In this document: one piece after another, positions 9,240 to 16,529 of the stretch
How positions within the stretch are numbered: position 1 is the first letter of the stretch
Layout of the letters: every line of letters begins with the position of its first letter
Assembly: GCF_000284415.1 (NCBI RefSeq)
Contig: NC_017059.1
Location: 3,574,836 to 3,616,805, forward strand
From: Pararhodospirillum photometricum DSM 122
Lineage (GTDB): Bacteria; Pseudomonadota; Alphaproteobacteria; Rhodospirillales; Rhodospirillaceae
Length of the DNA stretch: 41,970 bases
Reading direction: 5' to 3'
Program-made: the position numbers and the translations under genes
Notes under the pieces: generated by a model
Database searches by the model: none
What the model was told of the DNA's origin: nothing
The model's input: only the letters and a program-made list of their open reading frames with translations

Positions 9240-9270
9240 GGATGCTCTGAAAGGCGAAGGCGCAGCCTCT

Positions 9271-9711
9271 CGGACACCTCGAAGAACCGAGTTTTTGGAC
9301 GGTTTGGATAGGAAAACGGGGCGCCCGAGCTGAGACTGGGGGCTATTTCGGTCTGAATTCCGTGGTATTTGGGCCGTTACGGCCCCCTCTTCGGCCTTTC
9401 GGCCGTCATGCGGGCGCAGTTCTCCCGTCCCACCAGACTAGGCGGCGCATGTTGTAGACGAGATTGGCCATGCCGATCTTGGTTTTGGCCCTGGCGATGC
9501 CGATGGTGCGGACGAAGAGGGCCATCGGCCCTTTCTGGCACGCGAAGACATGCTCGACGGCCGAGCGCACCTTGGAGCGGGCGGCGTTGGCCTTAGCGTG
9601 GGCCTGTGACAGTGGTTTGCCCGGTGCCCGGCGAAAATGGACCTTCGAGCGCAGCCCGTTCGCCATGAACTCCTCGTTCTTGCGCGAGCGATAGGCGGTA
9701 TCTGCCCAGAG
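9271..9711 (-). mobile_element. IS5-family remnant, 3' (transposase C-terminal) end
   Basis: The terminus CGGACACCTCGAAGAACC at 9271-9288 is the inverted counterpart of the IS end at 3788-3805 (17 of 18 match). It is followed by about 115 bp of noncoding IS tail and then the last ~100 transposase codons. The outer side breaks at about 9711 inside the encapsulin cargo gene. The middle of the transposase, about 110 residues with the first catalytic aspartates, is present in neither remnant. Confidence 0.82.
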
Positions 9712-10242
9712 GCCGGACAGGCCTCCCCCCGGGAGCGACGGTGGCGTGGCGGTGTCGGTGCCTAGGGTGAGGCCGGACGGCAGCGTCCCCGCCACAGGGG
9801 CGACGGGTGCCAGCACCGCACCGAGGTCGGAGAAGGGCAGAGCCGGCGCTGTCGGCGGGGTCAGCGGGATCCCCGCTCCCCCCAAGGCCGGGGGCGCGGG
9901 CGAGGCCGTCAGCGGCGCCCCACTCGCCGGCGCAACGTCGAGCGGCCAAGCCTCGGGAAAACTCACAGGTAAACCCGACACCAGGGCCTGGAGTGCGGCC
10001 TCGCTGCCAACGCCGGGCCCCGGATCCACGGCGCCGGGGAACGGGGTTGCCCCCGGTCCCGGCCGGCCGTAGCCCCCGAGCGCCGGCCCCACCGAGGGAC
10101 GCGGCGGCGGCTGAGGCGCGCCGGGTTCCGGCGGCGTCAGCGGCAGCCCGGGCTCAGGAGGAGCCAGGAAAAAGGCATTGGCCAGCCGCGTCAGGGTCGC
10201 GACAAAGTCGGGCCCCGCCGGGTCAAGCTCAGGCGTAGACAT
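9406..10242 (-). CDS. encapsulin cargo (cysteine desulfurase) targeting region fused to IS5 transposase C-terminus
   Basis: The 278-residue ORF is a chimera. Residues 1-177 are Pro/Ala/Gly-rich and apparently disordered, with a short helix FVATLTRLANAFF (13-25) and GLPVSFPEAWPL (90-101). This is how the targeting domain of family 2A encapsulin cysteine desulfurases looks. From residue 178 (LWADTAYRSRKNEEF) it becomes the IS5 transposase tail, including SAVEHVFACQKGPM and GIARAKTKIGMANL. The PLP-binding desulfurase domain is absent from the window. The start overlaps the encapsulin stop by 14 bases, so the two were translationally coupled. If made, it could still enter the shell but could not act as a desulfurase. 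Confidence 0.75.
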   Translation of the reverse strand: MSTPELDPAGPDFVATLTRLANAFFLAPPEPGLPLTPPEPGAPQPPPRPSVGPALGGYGRPGPGATPFPGAVDPGPGVGSEAALQALVSGLPVSFPEAWPLDVAPASGAPLTASPAPPALGGAGIPLTPPTAPALPFSDLGAVLAPVAPVAGTLPSGLTLGTDTATPPSLPGGGLSGLWADTAYRSRKNEEFMANGLRSKVHFRRAPGKPLSQAHAKANAARSKVRSAVEHVFACQKGPMALFVRTIGIARAKTKIGMANLVYNMRRLVWWDGRTAPA

Positions 10243-11146
10243 GGTACTTGTCCACTTCGACGTTCTCCAGCACGCCCAGCGCGTCCTCGGTCAGGACGGC
10301 CAGCGAGCAGTAGAGCGAAATCAAGTAGGACGCGATAGCCTTCTGGTTGATGCCCATGAAGCGGACCGACAAGCCCATGCTCTGTTCGCCCGGCAGGTTG
10401 GGCTGGAACAAGCCCACCACGCCCTGGCGGGCTTGCCCGGTGCGCAGCAGCAGGATCTTGGAGCGGCCGTTTTCGATGCGGACCTTGTCCGAGGGGATCA
10501 AGGGCAGGCCGCGCCACGTCAGGAAGGGCGAGCCGAACAAGGTGACGATGGCCGGCGGCACGCCCCGGCGCGTGCACTCACGGCCAAAGGCGGCGATGGT
10601 GCGCGGGTGGGCCAGGAAAAAGCCGGGCTGTTTCCAGACCCGCGAGATCAGCTCGTCCAGATCATCGGGGGTCGGCGGCCCGACGCGGGTTGACAGGGTA
10701 AAAGCCGGGTCAACGTTGGACAGCAGGCCGTATTCCGGGTTGTTGATCAGTTCGTTTTCCTGCCGCTCCTTGATGGCCTCGATCGACAGGCGCAACTGCT
10801 CGGCAATCTGGTTGTGGGGAACGGAATAGAGATCCGAGACCCGCGTGTGAATATCGACCACGGTGTTGACCGCGCTCAACATCAGCTCCCGCGGTTTTTC
10901 TTCGTAATCAACAAAGGTTTGGGGTAGGGCTCGCTCGTCGCGTCCCGAGCACTCCACCGCCACCGCCGACGGATCCTTGACCTTGTTCACGCGGAAAATG
11001 CCGGCCTCAACCGGCACCCACTCCAAGCACCGCACCAGCCAGCGCGGCGAGATGCTGGTCATCTGCGGAGCGGTTTTGGTGGCGTTGGCCAACTGGCGTG
11101 CGGCCACATCACCCAACGCGGTCGGGTGTTCCAAGATCTCGGTCAT
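10229..11146 (-). CDS. srpI: family 2A encapsulin shell protein (SrpI / MMP-I type)
   Basis: This 305-residue HK97-fold protein would assemble into a protein nanocompartment. It begins MTEILEHPTALGDVAARQL and contains ISPRWLVRCLEWVPVEAGIFRV (about 32-53), YSVPHNQIAEQLRLSIEAI (about 108-126), GLLSNVDPAF, the FLAHPRTIAAFGRECTRRG region and the closing VEVDKYHVYA. There is no cyclic-nucleotide-binding insertion, which separates it from family 2B. Family 2A shells enclose a cysteine desulfurase and are linked to sulfur stress. Here the following cargo gene is broken. Despite sharing a fold with the phage capsid at 494-2140, it is not part of the prophage. Confidence 0.9.
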   Translation of the reverse strand: MTEILEHPTALGDVAARQLANATKTAPQMTSISPRWLVRCLEWVPVEAGIFRVNKVKDPSAVAVECSGRDERALPQTFVDYEEKPRELMLSAVNTVVDIHTRVSDLYSVPHNQIAEQLRLSIEAIKERQENELINNPEYGLLSNVDPAFTLSTRVGPPTPDDLDELISRVWKQPGFFLAHPRTIAAFGRECTRRGVPPAIVTLFGSPFLTWRGLPLIPSDKVRIENGRSKILLLRTGQARQGVVGLFQPNLPGEQSMGLSVRFMGINQKAIASYLISLYCSLAVLTEDALGVLENVEVDKYHVYA

Positions 11147-11569
11147 GGGAACCTCATGGTGTGGGCCGGACCGGGAGCGGGCAAGGTCCCCCCCTGAACC
11201 GCTGGCAGACCGGCAACGTGGATGAACCGGAATGACTGTCCCTTAAACAACTCGGGGAAGTTGTCCTGATTCGCCCCCACTATCCTTCTCGAAGGCCACG
11301 ACTTCAATTAGGAATTTCTAAATACAACAATAAAAATCTCTAAAGTGTTTCGCCCAGAAACAAATTTTTCTAAAAAATCTAGTTTTTCGCGATAATAGAG
11401 AACTCTTTTTCTCTGGAAGAGGACTTTTCTTCTAAAGATCTATCGGGTGTTGGGGTAATGCGGGGCTGCTGCCCCGGGCTCCGCCTGGGGCGACCCCAGA
11501 CCCCTTTTTCTTCTGTTCATGGCTCTCCCCTCCAGGCGGGGTTCGGGGCGGTAGCCCCGTCTCCCCCAT
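11147..11569. promoter_or_regulatory. leader of the encapsulin gene: AT-rich tract, dyad, GC-rich hairpins
   Basis: No gene is seen. 11310-11440 is strikingly AT-rich for this genome and holds four TCTAAA sites (11317, 11339, 11369, 11431; TTTAGA on the encapsulin strand). An inverted repeat ACAACT-6-AGTTGT lies at 11247-11264, about 100 bases before the encapsulin start. 11460-11569 holds GC-rich hairpin-forming sequence related to that at 19261-19323. I assign it as control region by position only. Confidence 0.4.
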
Positions 11570-11860
11570 TCAGGGGCACGCCGGGTGTTTTTGCCGGAGG
11601 GATGCGCCACTCACCGCTTGGACCTGCTCCACCCCTACGCCCTGGCGCTGGGCGGAGTCGCGGTAGATTTGGAGGCGCCGTGCATTGGTGGTCTCCGCCA
11701 GGGCCGTGGCCTCGGGACCGCCTGTCAGGACCCGCACCAAGCCGTCTTGCCCCTCGCAGAGGATTCCTTGGGCGCGGGCGGTTTCGAGGTCCATGGCCTG
11801 GGCCGCTCCTGCGAGTCCAAAGAGGTACACACCAAGAGCAAGGCCACCGAGGGCTTTCAT
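11570..11860 (-). CDS. ydbL: YdbL family periplasmic protein (DUF1318)
   Basis: This is a 96-residue exported protein. A signal peptide (residues 1-22, ending GAAQAM) is followed by a short domain with ARAQGILCEGQDGLVRVL and the typical 'I-Y-R-D-S-A-Q-R-Q-G-V-G-V-E-Q-V' stretch, near the end of which YdbL proteins carry a conserved Gly-Val turn. In E. coli YdbL works with the AsmA-like YdbH and the lipoprotein YnbE in moving phospholipid to the outer membrane. It lies 45 bases after ynbE on the same strand and completes the ydbH-ynbE-ydbL set. Confidence 0.85.
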   Translation of the reverse strand: MKALGGLALGVYLFGLAGAAQAMDLETARAQGILCEGQDGLVRVLTGGPEATALAETTNARRLQIYRDSAQRQGVGVEQVQAVSGASLRQKHPACP

Positions 11861-11905
11861 GCGCAGAGTCCTTTTTCTGGGAGAGAGGGCACCCGAAGCC
11901 GCTCG

Positions 11906-12103
11906 CTAGAAAATGTCGGGATTTGCCTTGTGCAGATCCTGAACACTCTGTTCGAGGCGAATGCGCACATCTTGCTCGATTTTGACATTCAGATCGATGC
12001 GGATCGGCTTGTCGGGGGCTTCCACGCGCAGCGTGGGTTGGCAGGCCGAGCTCAACAGCAGGGCCAGGGCAACAGGACCGAGAGACGAGCGGGCCGGGCG
12101 CAT
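11906..12103 (-). CDS. ynbE: YnbE-like outer-membrane lipoprotein
   Basis: The 65-residue product starts at ATG 12103 with AGGAGG just upstream; the longer open frame to 12193 lacks this support. The N-terminus is a lipoprotein signal, MRPARSSLGPVALALLLSSAC, with lipobox Cys at residue 21. The mature part has PTLRVEAPDKPIRIDLNVKI, the hallmark of YnbE, which pairs by beta-strand augmentation with the end of YdbH to bridge the periplasm. It sits between ydbH and ydbL on the same strand. Confidence 0.88.
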   Translation of the reverse strand: MRPARSSLGPVALALLLSSACQPTLRVEAPDKPIRIDLNVKIEQDVRIRLEQSVQDLHKANPDIF

Positions 12104-12321
12104 GGGGCCTCCTGGGCCAGGGGGAAGAAAAAAGTGATCTCCGAGAGTTTGCCTGCCTGATACCGCAGCACGCAGATCCTCGCGAGGCGCCACCGAAGGA
12201 AGGAGGAAAAAACGCCCCCCTTATTTCTTCGTCCCTTCTAGTTTGGGGCTGAAAGGGTCCTCTGACAAGAGCTTAGAGTTCACACGAGGGCGGGCTGGGT
12301 CCTTGGAACAATAAAGTCGGG

Positions 12322-12348
12322 GGAGAGATGGCCTTCCCGGATCTCTCC
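12322..12348 (-). terminator. hairpin between ydbH and ynbE
   Basis: GGAGAGAT (12322-12329) pairs perfectly with ATCTCTCC (12341-12348) across an 11-base loop, directly after the ydbH stop. No long T run follows. It may weaken read-through or protect the ydbH message 3' end. Confidence 0.4.
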
Positions 12349-12352
12349 TCTC

Positions 12353-14338
12353 TTAAGGATGGACCGACGGTGATTGCTGAGATCGCAACCAAGGTTTTAG
12401 GCTTTTCAAGCGTTCGGGGAGGGTATAGGCCCGCAACGATTGCCGGATCAATTGGCTTAACGCGCCGTCCAGGGCAATGGTGAGGTGGAAGGGGTAGCCA
12501 TTATAGAGGTCAGGATTGGCGCCCTCAATCGTGAGACCTCCCTTCAGGCGTTCCTCCAGCGGACCGTCGAGGGTCAGGGAAAGGGATTTGTACTGGAAAT
12601 TGTCCAGGGCTGCCAACAGCATGTCCAGGCCCTGAGGTCCCGCCGCGATGGCGCCGGGGGAACTGGGCGGGCGGTAGCGCAAGGTGCCGGCTTGGTCGGC
12701 GTCGAGCCGGGCTTGGTCGATCCAAAGGGTGCCATCGGCGGCACGCCGCAAGGGGATCTGGCCGCTCAGATGGCCCGAGGCGTCCAGCCCCTCCAGTGCC
12801 AGCACGTCGGCGATTTCAGCCAGAGAGACCCGTAAGACCGTCATGGGGAGCGTGAAGGCTCCCCCTTTGAGGGAGAAGGAAACTTTTTGCGCACTCACCG
12901 TGCCGCCGGCCAGGACAAAGCGGGCTTCATCAATCGCGAGTTTCCCGCGTCCGTCGAAGCGCATGGTGATCAGGCCGTCCCGCAGGGGCAAGCCCACCGA
13001 TAGCAAGGCCACACGGGCCTCGAACCAGGGGCTTTGGACGGGCCACAGGCGATCCAGGCGGGTTTGGGCGTTCACACCGGTGACGGGGAGACCAAACAGC
13101 AGCCCGTCCAGGGTTTCGAGGCCTAGGGTGAGGGCCGGATGGAGGCCCCGGCGATCCCAGGCGAGGCCGCCCTCGACCCGTAGACCTCCCGTGACCTCGT
13201 CCCACACCTCACCAAGGGCCTGATGGAAATCGGTGGGGCGCATCCCCTGCGGGGAGAGGGGCACCACGGTGTTGGCAAGGCGCAGGTCGCCCGTCGCGCC
13301 ATCGGCCGAGGTCCACCCGCTTACCGTCAGGGCTGGGGCATCGGCCGGGAGATCCACCCGGGCGGTCAGGGCTAGGCGGCGAGGGGCCTCGCCATCGGCC
13401 GGTTGTGGCACAAGGTCAACGCGCACGGGGAGGGGGCGGGACGCGCTGTCCTCGGTGCGCCGGGAGGTTTCGCCCGGTAGGCGCTCCAGGCGGGCCGTCA
13501 CCCGCACCGTGGGCAGGCCCTCGCTCACCGTGACGTGACCCTCCACCCCCCGGGCCTCCCCCCCGCCCAAGCGCACGCTGTCGGCCACGAGGGCCAGGGC
13601 CGGCGGGGCTCCGGTCTCGTAGCGGATGTCGAGGCGGGGGGCGGCCAGGGTCAGGGGCCCCCAGGGGGTACCCAGGCGCACCGGGGCTTGGGTCATCACC
13701 GCCGCTTGGCCTTGGGTGGGGGTGCCGGTGGGACCGGTTTCCATCAGCGCCGGGCCATCGAGGCGCAACGTCAGGGGGGCCTCCAGGGTCCAGCCGGCGA
13801 GGCCCGCCGTTTCCTCGGGCAGCACCCGCACGTCCAGATGGGGGACGCTGAGACGGGGGCCCTCGGCCGGGCTTTCCACTTGCCCTTCGACATGGGCGAT
13901 GAGCAGCGGCTTGTCCCCCTCGGGGGCCTTCACCGTGATCTGGCCCTCGGTCACGCTCAGACGCTGCGCCGGAATCGCAAGACCCAGGGGGGTGTCGCCG
14001 GGGGTCCAGGGATCGATGGTCACCTGCGGCGCCTCGAGAGCAATCTCCCGTACTCGGCCCGTCCACAAGGTGTCCAGAGCCAGCGTTATGTCGAGGCGTC
14101 GCCAGCCCAAGCGGCCGTCCGAGGTGCGCGCGTGCTCGATGACAAGGCGATCCAGACCCCAAGTGCTGACCTGGGCCTCAATCGCTGGAAGGCCGGCCAG
14201 CGGCAGGGCATGGGCCAACAGCCCCTCGGCGATCGACAAGCGGGTGGCCACCAAGGTGACTCCTCCGGCGCCCAGTCCGACCAGGGCCAGAACCCGGAGC
14301 AAGGTATGCGCAGAGGGATGGGGACGCAGGCGGGGCAC
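12353..14338 (-). CDS. ydbH: YdbH-like AsmA-family intermembrane phospholipid transport protein
   Basis: This 661-residue protein has one N-terminal membrane helix (about 13-32, LLRVLALVGLGAGGVTLVA) followed by a long periplasmic domain rich in alternating beta strands, as in AsmA-like proteins that form a lipid groove. The C-terminal third (LDASGHLSGQIPLRR, then IEGANPDLYNGYPFHLTIALDG) matches the YdbH/'dicarboxylate transport' domain. It is shorter than E. coli YdbH (879). It is the first gene of the ydbH-ynbE-ydbL run and is divergent from the Panacea gene at 14453. Confidence 0.85.
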   Translation of the reverse strand: MPRLRPHPSAHTLLRVLALVGLGAGGVTLVATRLSIAEGLLAHALPLAGLPAIEAQVSTWGLDRLVIEHARTSDGRLGWRRLDITLALDTLWTGRVREIALEAPQVTIDPWTPGDTPLGLAIPAQRLSVTEGQITVKAPEGDKPLLIAHVEGQVESPAEGPRLSVPHLDVRVLPEETAGLAGWTLEAPLTLRLDGPALMETGPTGTPTQGQAAVMTQAPVRLGTPWGPLTLAAPRLDIRYETGAPPALALVADSVRLGGGEARGVEGHVTVSEGLPTVRVTARLERLPGETSRRTEDSASRPLPVRVDLVPQPADGEAPRRLALTARVDLPADAPALTVSGWTSADGATGDLRLANTVVPLSPQGMRPTDFHQALGEVWDEVTGGLRVEGGLAWDRRGLHPALTLGLETLDGLLFGLPVTGVNAQTRLDRLWPVQSPWFEARVALLSVGLPLRDGLITMRFDGRGKLAIDEARFVLAGGTVSAQKVSFSLKGGAFTLPMTVLRVSLAEIADVLALEGLDASGHLSGQIPLRRAADGTLWIDQARLDADQAGTLRYRPPSSPGAIAAGPQGLDMLLAALDNFQYKSLSLTLDGPLEERLKGGLTIEGANPDLYNGYPFHLTIALDGALSQLIRQSLRAYTLPERLKSLKPWLRSQQSPSVHP

Positions 14339-14452
14339 GACCAGAGGCTCCGGCAGGAGGGTTGCAATGAGTTAGGCGCCCGTGGATAACAGGGAAGACC
14401 GCCCGGGCGGAAGCGTCCTCTCGGGCGGAGTGAGCAGCACGAGGCGGGACGC

Positions 14453-15049
14453 ATGACTTCGATCCGATCTCCCCTGGTCGATTCGACCTTCGATGTGGTC
14501 AACTGGTTTCTTGACCGCGCCCTCAACGATGGGGAATACCTCCAGCCCCAGAAGCTGCATCGGCTGATGTTTCTGGCCCAGGCTTATTGCGCCGTAGCTC
14601 ACAACGGGCGGCGCTTGATGCCCGCCGTGTTTGTCGCCGACGCCATGGGGCCTCTCGAGCCCAACGTTTACCGCGCCTTTGAGAACGAACGCCCCTGGAT
14701 CAGCGAAGTCAAGATGTCCGAGGCGGCCAAGCAGGTTTTGGACAGCATTTGGCGACGCTTTGGCGCCCATTCGGCCGACCATCTCTCGCGGGCTGTGCGC
14801 CGCCACCCCCCTTATGTTGATGCCTGGACCGAAGGACCGCGCACCGTGATCACCGAGGAGGCGATGGTGGCCTTCTACGGCCAGTTTCAGGCCGGCAAGA
14901 CCCCGGCTTTGCGCGACGACCCCGGCGCGGACGACGCCGACGCGGCGCCCGCCCTGGAAACCGTGCTGCGCCCCCGCGTCTTGCGCTCGCACAAGGGCCG
15001 CCCCGTCAATGCCATGCCCTGGGTCCCCAAAGCCCGCAAAGACCCCTAA
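14453..15049 (+). CDS. Panacea (SocA-like) domain protein
   Basis: This 198-residue protein has a Panacea/DUF4065 domain in residues 10-135: VNWFLDRALNDGEYLQPQKLH, LMFLAQAYCAVAHNGR, then ADAMGPLEPNVYRAF and a later ITEEAMVAFY. The C-terminal ~60 residues are acidic then basic and look disordered. Panacea domains occur in SocA, the ClpXP adaptor-antitoxin of Caulobacter, and in many antitoxins. No toxin gene is adjacent here, so a stand-alone adaptor or housekeeping role is as likely. GGCGGGAC precedes the ATG. Confidence 0.8.
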   Translation: MTSIRSPLVDSTFDVVNWFLDRALNDGEYLQPQKLHRLMFLAQAYCAVAHNGRRLMPAVFVADAMGPLEPNVYRAFENERPWISEVKMSEAAKQVLDSIWRRFGAHSADHLSRAVRRHPPYVDAWTEGPRTVITEEAMVAFYGQFQAGKTPALRDDPGADDADAAPALETVLRPRVLRSHKGRPVNAMPWVPKARKDP

Positions 15050-15057
15050 AAGACTCG

Positions 15058-15098
15058 AGAGGGGTCTGGGGAGGCCTTGCCTCCCCAGCCTTCCTCTT
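15058..15098 (+). repeat. dispersed palindromic repeat, copy 1
   Basis: CTGGGGAGGC (15066-15075), loop CTT, GCCTCCCCAG (15079-15088): a perfect 10-bp stem flanked by GAGGGGT on the left and a C/T-rich tail on the right. It lies between two convergent genes and could end transcription from both. Confidence 0.85.
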
Positions 15099-15105
15099 CT
15101 CCCCC

Positions 15106-16377
15106 TTATCCCCGTGTTACCTTGGCTACCACCTCGACATGATGCGAGCCGGTGAACTGATCCACCGGCTGGACCCATGCCACCTCATAGCCCGCCTCCA
15201 CCAGCACCCGCAGGTCGCGGGCAAACGTCCCTGGCGCGCAGGACACCAAGGCGAGATGAGCCGGCCCCGCCTCGGCCAGGGCCTGGGTCTGCCCTTGGGC
15301 GCCGGCCCGGGGCGGATCCAGGACCGCCGCCGTCACTCCTTGCCACTCGCCGCCCGCCAAGGGGTTGCGAAACAGATCGCGGGCCTGCGCCCGGATCCGA
15401 GTGCTTGCCCGGGACAGCGGGGCCACCGCCGTGGCCGCCTCGTCGTAAGCCTCGACCTGAAGTCCGGTCGCCGCCAGGGGCACACTAAAGGTGCCCACGC
15501 CGCAAAACAGATCGACCACCCGGCTGCCCGGGGCTAGGCCGGCCAGGGCCTCCAGCACCAAAGCCACCAGATGGCCCTCGCCTTCGCGGCTGGGTTGCAG
15601 GAAAGGGCCGGGCGGCAGCCGGAGTTCCTGCCCGCCCAGGGTCAAGGTGGGGGCGCGACGCTCGGCCACCGGATCCACCGTGCTTTTGCGACGCAGGGCA
15701 ACGCGGGCGAAATCGGCCGTTTGCGCGAGCGCCACCAGGGCTTCGCGGACCGCTAGATCCGGGCCCCGTGGCGCGTCGATCACCACATCTACCCCGGTCT
15801 CGGTTTCGGTCAGCAGGGCCTGGACCTCTTCACCCGGTTCCAGAAAGTCCCCGGCGTGGTGACGCAGCACGGCCAGAGCTTGGTGCAAGGCGGGGGTGGG
15901 CAGGCAGCAGCTTGGGGTGTCAATCAGCCGCGAGGAGGCCCGCTCGTGAAATCCGGCCACGCCGCCGGCCTTGCGCCCGCGCAGTCCCACGGCCAAGCGC
16001 CGACGCGTGCCCAGGCCGACCGAGAGCAGCGGCCGCACCATGACATCGTCAAGACCCCGATGGGCCAGGGCGCGCTCGACCTTGGCCCGCTTCCAGGTGG
16101 CCTGCGCCGCCGGATCCAGGTGGAGCAGGTCGCAGCCCCCGCACTGGGCGGCATGGGGGCAGGGGGGCGCGACCCGGTTGGGGGAGGGGCTGAGAACGCT
16201 CTCCAAGGTGGCGGCCCAGCCGTCGCCCCGGCGCGGTCCCGGGATCAGGCGGATCTCTTCGCCGGGCAAGGCGCCGGGCACATAATAGTGCCGACCGGCG
16301 ACCGGTTCGGTCACCCCGTCGCCCCGGTCGCCTAAAGAAGCGACGTGGGCGGTGATGGCGGCAGGGGGACGGCTCAT
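15106..16377 (-). CDS. RNA uracil-5-methyltransferase (RlmC/RlmD/TrmA family)
   Basis: This SAM-dependent enzyme methylates uridine C5 in rRNA or tRNA. The start is ATG 16377 with AGGAG upstream; the frame open to 16533 runs through repeat copies and is rejected. The 423-residue protein has a TRAM-like N-terminus (VASLGDRGDGV), iron-sulfur cysteines CPHAAQCGGCDLL plus a later PSCC, SAM motif VVDLFCGVGTFSVPL, LDPPRAGA and the catalytic Cys in LVSCAPGTFARDL. Which uridine it modifies cannot be told from sequence. It follows dusA on the same strand after 150 bases that hold two repeat copies. Confidence 0.88.
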   Translation of the reverse strand: MSRPPAAITAHVASLGDRGDGVTEPVAGRHYYVPGALPGEEIRLIPGPRRGDGWAATLESVLSPSPNRVAPPCPHAAQCGGCDLLHLDPAAQATWKRAKVERALAHRGLDDVMVRPLLSVGLGTRRRLAVGLRGRKAGGVAGFHERASSRLIDTPSCCLPTPALHQALAVLRHHAGDFLEPGEEVQALLTETETGVDVVIDAPRGPDLAVREALVALAQTADFARVALRRKSTVDPVAERRAPTLTLGGQELRLPPGPFLQPSREGEGHLVALVLEALAGLAPGSRVVDLFCGVGTFSVPLAATGLQVEAYDEAATAVAPLSRASTRIRAQARDLFRNPLAGGEWQGVTAAVLDPPRAGAQGQTQALAEAGPAHLALVSCAPGTFARDLRVLVEAGYEVAWVQPVDQFTGSHHVEVVAKVTRG

Positions 16378-16395
16378 GAGGGATCTCCTGGGGAA

Positions 16396-16430
16396 AAAGA
16401 CTGGGGAGGCGCGGCCTCCCCAGACCCCGC
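16396..16430 (-). repeat. dispersed palindromic repeat, copy 2
   Basis: CTGGGGAGGC (16401-16410), loop GCG, GCCTCCCCAG (16414-16423), followed by ACCCC. Orientation is opposite to copy 3, which lies 60 bases away in the same dusA-methyltransferase gap. Confidence 0.85.
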
Positions 16431-16470
16431 ATTCTGTTGAAGTCCCTCGGACGAGGCCAAGTGCCAAACG

Positions 16471-16518
16471 ACCGAGGGGTCTGGGGAGGCCGCGCCTCCC
16501 CAGTCTTCTCCTTTCTCT
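16471..16518 (+). repeat. dispersed palindromic repeat, copy 3
   Basis: ACCGAGGGGT precedes CTGGGGAGGC (16481-16490), loop CGC, GCCTCCCCAG (16494-16503), then TCTTCTCCTTTCTC. It is among the fullest copies and shows both flanks of the unit. Confidence 0.88.
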
Positions 16519-16529
16519 TTTCCGAGATG

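Larger units (their letters stand above)
3806..9270. other. IS5-bracketed defence island
   Basis: About 5.5 kb lies between two inward-facing IS5 ends. It contains the Mrr-nSTAND3 gene on the plus strand and the antitoxin-VapC-HNH/ATPase-nuclease operon on the minus strand. Its base composition is visibly less GC-rich than the flanks. The left IS end interrupts the 5' part of the nSTAND3 gene. That the cargo was mobilised as a unit is inference; the flanking IS copies are both truncated on their outer sides. Confidence 0.6.

Noticed and set aside
3314..9711. single IS5 copy split by a 5.5-kb insertion
   Set aside because: The order on the coding strand is C-terminal half first, N-terminal half second, and both IS ends face the interior, which an insertion into one copy cannot give.
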